NCBI GenBank assembly: GCA_017424085.1
Contig: JAFPBP010000006.1
Location: 1-6,266 of the forward strand
Source: Clostridia bacterium
GTDB lineage: Bacteria; Bacillota; Clostridia; Oscillospirales; UBA644
Direction: 5' to 3'
DNA: 6,266 nt
The notes beneath the pieces were generated by a model that was given only the letters and a program-made list of their open reading frames with translations, was not told the origin of the DNA and did no database searches. The position numbers and the translations under genes were made by a program. Within the stretch, counting starts at the first letter, position 1. Every line of letters starts with the position of its first letter. Below, piece after piece: positions 1 through 5,724 of the stretch.

Positions 1-207
1 GAACCAGAACGCCGCCAAGGCGCACAGGATCATCAGAAGACCCCACCAAAGGATCTGCCACAGATCCGCCCGAGGAACCACGTTATCGAGAATATGGCTC
101 ATGATATAAGGCAAAAACAGCTCAACCAGCGTTGCCAGCATCTTGATCAGAAGAACGATACAAACGCTCCCAAAGAGGGGCTTCAGATATCGGATCATCA
201 GCTTCAT
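1..207 (-). CDS. ABC exporter, fused permease/ATPase type, N-terminal 69 residues (3' end outside window)
   Basis: Sixty-nine codons are visible before the gene leaves the window. The protein begins MKLMIRYLKPLFG and continues with a long hydrophobic helix (about residues 13-38, containing LVELFLPYIMSHILDNVVP), then a second hydrophobic stretch from about residue 49. A short amphipathic lead, a first membrane helix and an 'I(L)D.VVP' turn are typical of the transmembrane domain of MsbA/LmrA/BmrA-like half-transporters, which export drugs, lipids or peptides. The ATPase domain would lie off the left edge, so this is a family-level call. The ATG overlaps the marR stop codon (ATGA, 204-207), and a strong AAAGGAG (216-222) lies 8 nt upstream, so the start is well supported. 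In Firmicutes this layout (marR, then one or two ABC half-transporters) usually forms a self-regulated efflux operon; a second half-transporter further left would be expected but cannot be seen. Confidence 0.85.
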   Translation of the reverse strand, partial: MKLMIRYLKPLFGSVCIVLLIKMLATLVELFLPYIMSHILDNVVPRADLWQILWWGLLMILCALAAFWF

Positions 208-662
208 GCTTCGGTCTCCTTTCCGGGAAGGTCCTTCCCTTCGATTTCGGTATAGCGCACGGCGCGCTCACGGGCGCGCTCCATCAGATGAAGGAATTGC
301 TCCTGCTCCTCGGGGGAAAATTCCTCCATGAGCCATTCGTTCCACGTGCGGAAAATTTTTCGCAAGCGAGGAAGCTCCTCGATCGCCTTTTCGGTGGGAG
401 AAACCAACAAAACGCGCTTATCGGCTCCCGTGCTTCTGGTTACGTATCCGTGCTCCTCCAGATACGCCACGGCGCGGGCGACCTGACTTTTATCCGCAAC
501 CACCCGTTTCGCCAGCTGATCCTGCGACAAGCCCGGATCACGGCAGACGGAAAAGAGGTAACGGCAATGATGAGGCTTGAGATCGGTGTCGGATAAGTGA
601 TCATCCTGATACAATTTTGCACAGCGATCCACGGTGCTCAGCATCCACATCAACGACGGCAT
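204..662 (-). CDS. MarR-family transcriptional repressor
   Basis: This 152-residue protein has normal MarR length and is expected to act as a dimeric DNA-binding repressor in the cytoplasm. The winged helix-turn-helix is clear: LSQDQLAKRV (45-54) is the first helix, DKSQVARAVAYLEEHGYV (57-74) covers the recognition helix and the following turn, and RSTGADKRVLLVSPTEKA (76-93) is the wing with its conserved D-x-R (D81, R83). The flanking N- and C-terminal helices would form the dimer interface. The start chosen is the ATG at 662, because AAGGAG (671-676) lies 8 nt upstream. The frame stays open to a TTG at 749, but that codon is part of the -35 box, so the longer form cannot be made from the visible promoter. 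The gene heads an operon with an ABC exporter and is divergent from a MATE pump. Autoregulation is inferred from the inverted repeats at 682-710. The ligand is unknown. Confidence 0.93.
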   Translation of the reverse strand: MPSLMWMLSTVDRCAKLYQDDHLSDTDLKPHHCRYLFSVCRDPGLSQDQLAKRVVADKSQVARAVAYLEEHGYVTRSTGADKRVLLVSPTEKAIEELPRLRKIFRTWNEWLMEEFSPEEQEQFLHLMERARERAVRYTEIEGKDLPGKETEA

Positions 663-681
663 AAGACCCTCTCCTTCATTC

Positions 682-710
682 GTTGCACTTGCAACAGTTG
701 CGTGCGCAAC
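682..710. promoter_or_regulatory. Tandem inverted-repeat operator, probable MarR autorepression site
   Basis: Two 14-bp inverted repeats sit 1 bp apart: GTTGCACTTGCAAC (682-695, 5-bp arms, 4-bp centre) and GTTGCGTGCGCAAC (697-710, 6-bp arms, 2-bp centre). They share the GTTGC-N4-GCAAC pattern. They lie between the predicted marR transcription start (about 714) and the ribosome binding site (671-676), where a bound dimer would block initiation or early elongation. Their position beside a marR gene makes autorepression the natural reading. Binding itself is inferred. The same sequence could also form RNA hairpins in the leader. Confidence 0.75.
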
Positions 711-720
711 TTTTTCTCTA

Positions 721-749
721 ATTATATCACACATGGAAATAAATGTCAA
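721..749 (-). promoter_or_regulatory. Sigma-A promoter of the marR-ABC exporter operon
   Basis: Read on the minus strand, TTGACA (749-744) and TATAAT (726-721) are both perfect consensus and are separated by exactly 17 bp. Transcription should start near 714, giving a leader of about 50 nt that contains the tandem operator. Such a strong promoter fits a gene that is held off by repression rather than activated. Confidence 0.9.
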
Positions 750-774
750 CTGCGATTTGTGACTTTTTTCGCAG
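750..774. promoter_or_regulatory. Inverted repeat between the divergent promoters
   Basis: CTGCGA (750-755) and TCGCAG (769-774) are 6-bp arms around a 13-bp AT-rich centre. The element abuts the marR -35 box and lies 15 bp upstream of the MATE -35 box, so a bound protein could influence both promoters. A direct repeat GACTTTT occurs at 761-767 and 779-785. The arms differ from the GTTGC-N4-GCAAC operator. No regulator is identified, and a 6-bp repeat could arise by chance. Confidence 0.35.
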
Positions 775-789
775 AAAAGACTTTTGGTG

Positions 790-818
790 TTGACAAACCG
801 TTTTAATTGGACTATAAT
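790..818 (+). promoter_or_regulatory. Sigma-A promoter of the MATE efflux gene
   Basis: TTGACA (790-795) and TATAAT (813-818) are perfect consensus hexamers with a 17-bp spacer (796-812). The expected start is at about 824-826, which places the ribosome binding site at the very 5' end of the transcript. It is back to back with the marR promoter, with 40 bp between the two -35 boxes. Confidence 0.9.
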
Positions 819-825
819 ATGGGAT

Positions 826-832
826 AAAGGAG
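826..832 (+). promoter_or_regulatory. Ribosome binding site of the MATE gene, ambiguous start
   Basis: AAAGGAG is the only strong Shine-Dalgarno sequence near the start. The in-frame TTG codons at 837 and 843 follow it by 4 and 10 nt respectively. The first in-frame ATG is at 858, where only a weak GGAG (850-853) precedes it. A non-ATG start (837 or 843) therefore fits the AAAGGAG, but no single start is decisive. Confidence 0.6.
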
Positions 833-836
833 TTGA

Positions 837-2219
837 TTGGTTTTGAGTCGGAGCAAGATGAATATGTGTGAGGGACCTTACTTAAAAAAGGTCATTCTTT
901 ACACCTTGCCCATCATATTAACGGGATTACTGCAGTTGACCTTCAACGCGGCGGACCTGGTCATCGTAGGACAATACAGCGGAAGCACCTCTGTAGGCGC
1001 AGTCAGCGCAACGGGCTCGTTGACCAATCTGATCATCAATCTGTTCGTCGGTCTCTCGGTGGGCGCAGGCGTTATGGTCGCCCAGTCCATCGGTGCGGGA
1101 CACGATCTTGAGGTCCACAGAACCATCCATACCGCAATTCCCTTAGCTCTGATCAGCGGCGTGATCCTCACGATCTTCGGAGTCTTCTTTTCGGAATATT
1201 TTCTCACGCTGATGGGAACGCCCGACGACGTGCTTCCCCTGTCGGCGCTCTACATGCGGATCTACTTCTGCGGCATGCCCTTCTCCATGCTTTACAACTA
1301 CGGCGCCTCGATCCTGCGTGCGGCGGGAAATACCACGCAACCTTTGATCTTCCTTTCCATCGCAGGCGTGATCAACGTATTCTTCAACTGGATCTTCGTT
1401 CGTTTCTTCCATATGGACGTGGCAGGTGTTGCCCTTGCAACCGTCATTTCCCAAGCAATTTCGGCAACCTGCGTCTTCATTGCCCTCTGTAAGCGCACCG
1501 ACGCCTGCAGATTGGAACCCAAAAAGATGAGATTCTACCGCGGCAATTTCCTCAAAATGCTCCGCATCGGTCTTCCCTCGGGGCTGCAGGGCGCAATGTT
1601 CTCCATCTCAAACATCATCATTCAGTCGTCGGTCAACTCCTTTGGTTCTATCGTCCTTTCGGGAAACGGAGCCGCAAGCAGCATTGAAGGCTTCCTTTAC
1701 ACCACGCTGAACAGCTTCTCCCAATCCGCCGTCAACTTTGCGGGACAGAACATGGGAGCGCATAAGCTGGGGAACGTAAAGAAATCGGTCTACACCTGTC
1801 TGGGCTATGCCATGATCCTGGGACTCGTGCTGGGAACCGCTCTTGCAATTTTTTCCGAGCCGCTTCTCTCCATCTATATCACGGACTCTCCCGAAGCCAT
1901 TCAGCACGGCATGATGCGCATGTATATCAACGCCACCACCTATTTCCTTTTGGGATTCATGGACGTGATGACGGGTGCTCTGCGCGGCATGGGAGCCTCC
2001 ATCGGTCCCATGTTCATCTCGATTTTGGGGGTTTGCGGGATCCGCATCGGCTGGGTCTTCACCCTCTTCCGTACTCCCCAATTCCATTCGCTGGGTGGGC
2101 TTTGTCTTTCCTTCCCCATCTCCTGGTTCATTACAGGCTTGGCAGAATTCATTTTCTTCCTGATTCTGATCCGTCGGTATCAAAAGAAATGGGAGCCGAA
2201 AGAAGCAAGCTTAGCGTAA
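837..2219 (+). CDS. MATE-family multidrug/cation efflux pump
   Basis: This protein of about 460 residues (453 from the ATG at 858) has the usual MATE length and about twelve hydrophobic helices in two homologous halves. Family features include the N-terminal EGPYLKK lead (12-18), a first helix with P25, and NAADLVIVGQY (37-47), where an acidic residue (D40) follows NAA as in DinF/NorM-like clostridial pumps. There are also RAAGNT in the first half and the matching RGMGAS in the second half, which are the paired post-helix loops of the family. MATE pumps sit in the cytoplasmic membrane and export drugs or other organic compounds in exchange for H+ or Na+; the substrate and coupling ion cannot be read here. 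The gene is monocistronic, driven by the promoter at 790-818 and ended by the terminator at 2227-2254. Its divergence from marR suggests shared drug-responsive control, but no GTTGC-N4-GCAAC operator overlaps its promoter. Start is TTG 837 or 843, or ATG 858. Confidence 0.93.
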   Translation: MVLSRSKMNMCEGPYLKKVILYTLPIILTGLLQLTFNAADLVIVGQYSGSTSVGAVSATGSLTNLIINLFVGLSVGAGVMVAQSIGAGHDLEVHRTIHTAIPLALISGVILTIFGVFFSEYFLTLMGTPDDVLPLSALYMRIYFCGMPFSMLYNYGASILRAAGNTTQPLIFLSIAGVINVFFNWIFVRFFHMDVAGVALATVISQAISATCVFIALCKRTDACRLEPKKMRFYRGNFLKMLRIGLPSGLQGAMFSISNIIIQSSVNSFGSIVLSGNGAASSIEGFLYTTLNSFSQSAVNFAGQNMGAHKLGNVKKSVYTCLGYAMILGLVLGTALAIFSEPLLSIYITDSPEAIQHGMMRMYINATTYFLLGFMDVMTGALRGMGASIGPMFISILGVCGIRIGWVFTLFRTPQFHSLGGLCLSFPISWFITGLAEFIFFLILIRRYQKKWEPKEASLA

Positions 2220-2266
2220 AAAATTCATCCGCAGATTCACACGAATCTGCGGATCTTCTTTTATTT
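2218..2266. terminator. Bidirectional rho-independent terminator between convergent genes
   Basis: A perfect 12-bp stem ATCCGCAGATTC (2227-2238) / GAATCTGCGGAT (2243-2254) has a 4-nt ACAC loop. On the plus strand it is followed by CTTCTTTTATTT; on the minus strand it is followed, after 3 nt, by six T (2223-2218). It lies 7 nt after the MATE stop codon and 6 nt after the ATPase stop codon, so it can end both convergent transcripts. Confidence 0.92.
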
Positions 2267-3022
2267 CGGAAGAAAAACGTACTCTTCCCTGCCGTCGGGC
2301 AGGATCACGGGATGGCAGGCAACACCGAAAACCCGATCGGGCAACGACGAGCGGGCAAACTCCGAGGGGGTCGTTGAGATCAAGGTTCCCTCGTGCAGGA
2401 CCAAAAGCTCGTCGCACCAGCGCAGGGCTTGGGGCAGATCGTGAAGCACGGCGACCACGCAACGCCCCTCGCGGGACAGATCCCGCAGCTGAGACAGAAG
2501 CCCGAAGCGGTGGGACAGATCCAGATAGGTGGTGGGCTCGTCCAAGAATACGTAGGGCGTATCCTGTGCCAACAGAAGCGCCAGGCAGACCCGCTGACGC
2601 TCCCCGCCCGACAGCTCGTTCAGGGGGCGATGGGCAAGGTCGATCGCTCCCGCTTGGCTCAGGGCACGCTCCACGGCGGCGCGATCCTCGGGAGTCATGC
2701 GGCGGGTGGCGCCCAGATACGGATATCTTCCCCGCTCCACCAGATCCCGTGCGGTGACGGGAGGTAAATAAGAGAACTGAGGCATCAGGGACAACTGCCG
2801 CGCCAAGGAGAGGCGATCAAAAGAATCGTAAGGAATTCCGTCCAGAAAAGCTTCGCCGCACGTGGGCTTGGCAATGCCGCACAAGACCCGCAAAAGGGTG
2901 GTTTTCCCGCTTCCGTTGGGTCCGACGATCCCGTAGACCTTTCCCTCGGTAAGAGAAAAGGAAAGGTCGGAAAAGACGGGAGATGCGCCGTAGGAAAAAG
3001 AAAGATCACGAGCTTCAATCAT
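2261..3022 (-). CDS. ABC importer ATPase, FecE/FepC/BtuD family (siderophore/heme/cobalamin type)
   Basis: This complete 253-residue ATP-binding subunit sits on the cytoplasmic face and drives import through the adjacent FecCD-type permease. All motifs are intact: Walker A GPNGSGKT (34-41), Q-loop Q82, signature LSGGE (137-141), Walker B YVFLDE (157-162) with catalytic E162, D-loop TYLD (165-168) and switch H194. The signature-to-D-loop stretch (LSGGERQRV...LDEPTTYLDLSHR) is diagnostic for the iron-siderophore/B12 group. The start is the ATG at 3022 because GGGGAGGA lies 7 nt upstream; a TTG at 3040 in the same frame has no such signal. It overlaps the permease gene by 8 nt, implying translational coupling, and is the last gene of the operon, 6 nt from the terminator. 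The substrate (ferric siderophore, heme, corrinoid or another chelate) cannot be told from the ATPase. Confidence 0.95.
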   Translation of the reverse strand: MIEARDLSFSYGASPVFSDLSFSLTEGKVYGIVGPNGSGKTTLLRVLCGIAKPTCGEAFLDGIPYDSFDRLSLARQLSLMPQFSYLPPVTARDLVERGRYPYLGATRRMTPEDRAAVERALSQAGAIDLAHRPLNELSGGERQRVCLALLLAQDTPYVFLDEPTTYLDLSHRFGLLSQLRDLSREGRCVVAVLHDLPQALRWCDELLVLHEGTLISTTPSEFARSSLPDRVFGVACHPVILPDGREEYVFLPK

Positions 3023-4049
3023 GGCGCTTCCTCCCCACAAGGATCAAGGAAATAAAGAAGGGTCCGCCCACAAAGGACAGAAGAATGCCCACGGGCAATT
3101 CGTAGGGGGCAAAGAGAACGCGGCTGATCATATCGCAAACAAGGACCAAAATAGCCCCGCCCAAGGCGCTGACGGGGACGAGGATCCGATGATTCTCCCC
3201 CACGAAGCGGCGCGCCAGATGAGGAACCAGCAAGCCCACGAAGCCCAACAGTCCCGAAAAGCTGACGGCACCTCCCGCCAAAGCGCAGGCAAGGAGCAAC
3301 AGAAGCAGTTGCGCTCGCTTCACGTTAACCCCGAGGCTCTTTGCCGTATCGTCACCCAAGGCGAGAATATCCATCTCCCATGCAAAAAAGCAGGCGACGA
3401 GAAGCCCCGCAAGGATGATAAGACAAGCGGGGAACAAACGGGAAAAGGTCACGCCCGAAAAGCCGCCGATCATGAAGGAATCCGCATCATAAACGCTGTC
3501 GGGGTACAAAATCTTCAGCGTATTGATGGCGGCATTGAGAAGGGACGCAACGGCGATCCCCACCAGAGTCACGGTCATGCGGTTCGCCCCCGTGCGCGCA
3601 GAAATGGCGTAAATACAAAGGCAGGTAACCATCGCCCCCACAAAAGCGGCAAGCGGCAAAGCACCCAGCGCCGAGGGGAAAACGGCAAGCATGAGAACCG
3701 CGCCCAAGCCCGCACCGGAGTTGACCCCGATCACGTTGGGCGCCGCCATGGGATTATGCAAGACCGCCTGTATGATGACACCAGCAACGGCAAGCGCCGC
3801 ACCCGCAAGGGCGGCGGCACAGGCGCGAGGCAGACGGATATGCAAGAGAATCAGTCCGTCTGCGGACGGATCCCCACGCAGCAGATCACCGATCCCCCGA
3901 AAGAGATTCATAGGGGTGGAGCCGAACGCCAGGGCACAGAAAAACGCTCCCAAAAGAAGAGCGCATAAAACCGCAAGAAGCACGGCGATTTTGCCGTGCT
4001 TCGGCTTATTCAAAGAGATCGGGGTAGATGATTTTTGCCAGATATTCAT
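3015..4049 (-). CDS. ABC importer permease, FecCD/BtuC family
   Basis: The 344-residue integral membrane protein has about ten hydrophobic helices, as in the BtuC fold. Family signatures are IRLPRACAAALAGAALAVAG (71-90), GVNSGAGLGAVL (108-119), KSLGVNV (237-243), the cytoplasmic ATPase-coupling segment FVGLLVPHLARRFVG (270-284), and the C-terminal ELPVGILLSFVGGPFF (317-332). It should work as a homodimer with the ATPase downstream. The start is uncertain. ATG 4049 has only weak ribosome binding and gives a 44-nt overlap with the binding-protein gene, whereas TTG 4013 (residue 13) gives an 8-nt overlap and still leaves the basic KPKHGK lead before helix 1 (about 21-43). Either way translation is probably coupled to the upstream gene. 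A strong hairpin (3977-4002) falls inside the first codons. Confidence 0.93.
   Translation of the reverse strand: MNIWQKSSTPISLNKPKHGKIAVLLAVLCALLLGAFFCALAFGSTPMNLFRGIGDLLRGDPSADGLILLHIRLPRACAAALAGAALAVAGVIIQAVLHNPMAAPNVIGVNSGAGLGAVLMLAVFPSALGALPLAAFVGAMVTCLCIYAISARTGANRMTVTLVGIAVASLLNAAINTLKILYPDSVYDADSFMIGGFSGVTFSRLFPACLIILAGLLVACFFAWEMDILALGDDTAKSLGVNVKRAQLLLLLLACALAGGAVSFSGLLGFVGLLVPHLARRFVGENHRILVPVSALGGAILVLVCDMISRVLFAPYELPVGILLSFVGGPFFISLILVGRKRHD
3977..4002 (-). promoter_or_regulatory. GC-rich hairpin just after the binding-protein stop codon
   Basis: On the minus strand, GAAGCACGGC (4002-3993) and GCCGTGCTTC (3986-3977) form a perfect 10-bp stem with a 6-nt loop. It begins 3 nt after the TAA of the solute-binding-protein gene and lies inside the start of the permease gene. 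Importer operons often use such intercistronic hairpins to stabilise the binding-protein message or reduce translation of the membrane subunit. No uninterrupted T-run follows, so full termination is unlikely. The role is inferred from position only. Confidence 0.5.
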
Positions 4050-4929
4050 AGCTTTCTGCCCACCGTTCGTTGGGTTTATAATGGAACAAATCCTTCGGCA
4101 AAAGGTGATAATTCCCGTTTTTCACGGCGGAAAGACCGCTCCATGCGGGATTATTCTCCACGTTGAGGCGCAGGTACTCCTCCGCCGCCTCCTCGCTTCC
4201 CATGGCAAGGGCGAAGATGAAATCGGGGTCGGATCGGATCACCTGCTCCACGCTCAGATCCTCCAGCAGGGAGGGGTGTTGGGACGCCACGTTGTGAAGG
4301 GCGAATTCCGCAAGAATCTGACCTGCAAGATTGTCCTCGGTCTTAGCCTTCATTCCCGTGGAATAGACCCGAACCAAGAGAAAGTCCAGATCGCTTTCCG
4401 AGGGAAGCCTTGCCATTAAATCACGGATGTCCGATTCCACACGGGTCACGTACCGCTCGAAGGCGTCTTCCCCGTGGTTGACGGCACAGAACTGCGCCAT
4501 CAGAGCCTTATAATCGGAAAAGGAATCCACGCGGAAATAGCCGTGGGGGATCTTCGCCGCCTCCAGAGCGTCCCGCAGCTTCAGATGCGCCGCAAGGTCG
4601 GCGGAGAGAATGACGAAGTCGGGATCGAGAGCAATGATCTGCTCCAAATTCACCGATTTGACCGAGCCGACAACGGTCACGTCGGATTCGGAAACGATTC
4701 CCTCCTCCACCGCGTCTTCGGTGACCCCCACAAGGGAGCCTCCCGACAACAACCAGCAATCGGCAAAGGAGCCGTAGCAGGAGACCACCCGAGGAGATTC
4801 GGGAATCAGAACGGCGTTTCCCAGAGCATCCTCCACCAACGTGCCCTCCAAGGGGGAGGGCGGGACGTTGCAGGCGGTGAAAAGGGATAAGATCAAGAGA
4901 AAAATAAGGCTGAGAGAGATTTTTTTCAT
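4006..4929 (-). CDS. Lipoprotein solute-binding subunit, FecB/BtuF-like (Peripla_BP_2 type)
   Basis: This 307-residue binding protein begins with a lipoprotein signal peptide: KK at 2-3, a hydrophobic core at 4-17, then LFTAC with the lipid-attachable C20. The residue at -3 is F rather than the usual L. The mature part starts EDALGNAVLIPESPRVVS (33-50), the family's first strand. It then shows the repeated pattern of this class: LEQIIALDPDFVILS in the N-lobe and VEQVIRSDPDFIFA in the C-lobe, separated by a helical backbone. It would capture a chelated metal or tetrapyrrole-like ligand outside the membrane and deliver it to the permease. The start is the ATG at 4929, which overlaps the preceding gene's stop (ATGA, 4926-4929); the ribosome site is weak, so expression probably depends on coupling. 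Two cysteines (C51, C58) lie in the loop that often contacts ligand in this family. The ligand is not identifiable. Confidence 0.9.
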   Translation of the reverse strand: MKKISLSLIFLLILSLFTACNVPPSPLEGTLVEDALGNAVLIPESPRVVSCYGSFADCWLLSGGSLVGVTEDAVEEGIVSESDVTVVGSVKSVNLEQIIALDPDFVILSADLAAHLKLRDALEAAKIPHGYFRVDSFSDYKALMAQFCAVNHGEDAFERYVTRVESDIRDLMARLPSESDLDFLLVRVYSTGMKAKTEDNLAGQILAEFALHNVASQHPSLLEDLSVEQVIRSDPDFIFALAMGSEEAAEEYLRLNVENNPAWSGLSAVKNGNYHLLPKDLFHYKPNERWAESYEYLAKIIYPDLFE

Positions 4930-5696
4930 CGTTCTTTGATCTCTGCGGCAAGGATGGCATCCTTGCGGTTGAGAAGATCGTCGGAGAAGAGAGCCTTTTC
5001 CAGGGCATCCACGCCGATGCGGTCGATCGCCACGCCCAGACGTTCCTTGGCGTAGGCGTTTTCGCGGAACCAGAGCATGGTCTTTTCCAGAATGGGAAGG
5101 ATCTCTTCTTCGGTCACGAGACGGGACAGAGGGGTGCCCATACGGGTGTTCTTGCCCCAGGTTCCGCCCACGTAGATCTGATAGGCGGCTTCCTTCTGCC
5201 CTGCCACGCGGCGTCCCTCCACGCCGAAATCGTTCAGAGAGGGCTTGATACAGCTGTTGGGGCATCCGCCGATGCCGATCTTGAATTTGTGGGGAAGCTT
5301 TACGTTGCTCCAGCCCAGATAGTATTCCTCATGGATCCGACGAGCCAGCGCCTGAGTATCGTAGCATCCGAAGACGCAGGTGGTACCCTTACAGGCGGTA
5401 ACGGGGCGAACCTTTGCTCCCGTGCCCCCGAAGGCAAGCCCGTGCTCCAAAAGGAACGCCTCGGCTTTGGGGATGTTCTCAAAGGCGATGCCCGGAACCT
5501 CGATGCATTGACGGCTGGTGGGGATCAGCTTGCCGTTACCGTACGTATCGGCAAGCTCGGCAAGATCCTGAAAATTCTGCGCGGTGAAGACGGTTCCCGC
5601 AGCGGGAACTCTGCCCGAGAAGCAATCGGTTCCGCGATTTCGCAGAAAACCGCGCCCCTTTACGGACATAATATCGGCGTTGGTAAGCTTTTCCAT
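4926..5696 (-). CDS. Small siroheme/4Fe-4S sulfite/nitrite-reductase-like protein (AsrC-related, without ferredoxin domain)
   Basis: The protein has 256 residues. Its N-terminal part, KGRGFLRNRGTDCFSGRVPAAG (13-34), TSRQCIEVPGI (60-70) and GGTGAKVRPVTACKG (90-104), is the ferredoxin-like substrate/siroheme-binding half domain of sulfite/nitrite reductases. Cluster ligands are CKGTTC (C102, C107) and GGCPNSC (C145, C149); C111 is an extra nearby cysteine. IYVGGTWGKNTRMG (174-187) and the C-terminal helices (196-256) complete the fold. From memory of the family, AsrC and clostridial relatives often carry a two-cluster ferredoxin insert after the NDFGV segment; here GVEGRRVAGQKEAAYQIYVGG (158-178) runs straight on, so electrons must come from another protein. 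The catalysed reaction (sulfite, nitrite or other) is not proven. Start ATG 5696 follows AAGAGG by about 7 nt. It lies 28 nt after the PHP gene and overlaps the binding-protein gene by 4 nt. Confidence 0.88.
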   Translation of the reverse strand: MEKLTNADIMSVKGRGFLRNRGTDCFSGRVPAAGTVFTAQNFQDLAELADTYGNGKLIPTSRQCIEVPGIAFENIPKAEAFLLEHGLAFGGTGAKVRPVTACKGTTCVFGCYDTQALARRIHEEYYLGWSNVKLPHKFKIGIGGCPNSCIKPSLNDFGVEGRRVAGQKEAAYQIYVGGTWGKNTRMGTPLSRLVTEEEILPILEKTMLWFRENAYAKERLGVAIDRIGVDALEKALFSDDLLNRKDAILAAEIKER

Positions 5697-5724
5697 AATA
5701 AAACCTCTTTTTTCTTTTGAGTGA

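Noticed and set aside
51..67. Small inverted repeat GGATCTG-CCA-CAGATCC
   Set aside because: It is a 7-bp stem within ABC-exporter coding sequence, has no T-run and is in no regulatory position; probably chance.
663..749. Longer MarR form beginning at TTG 749
   Set aside because: That TTG is the -35 hexamer, and the extension would cover the promoter and operators; ATG 662 has a good ribosome site.
1608..2183. Minus-strand open frame opposite the MATE gene
   Set aside because: It is antisense to a clear MATE coding region, polar and without family features; no promoter or ribosome site was seen.
3021..3968. Long plus-strand open frame (315 codons) opposite the permease
   Set aside because: It is extremely charged and glutamine/histidine-rich with no recognisable domain, as expected for the antisense of a GC-rich membrane-protein gene whose own frame is well supported.
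4930..5265. N-terminal extension of the binding-protein frame (open from 5265)
   Set aside because: The extra 112 residues are low-complexity, arginine-rich and lie inside the redox-protein gene in another frame; the lipoprotein signal peptide begins exactly at ATG 4929.
5697..5724. Possible promoter in the PHP/redox gene gap
   Set aside because: The 28 nt are A-rich on the minus strand but contain no convincing -35/-10 pair; they serve as the ribosome-binding spacer.
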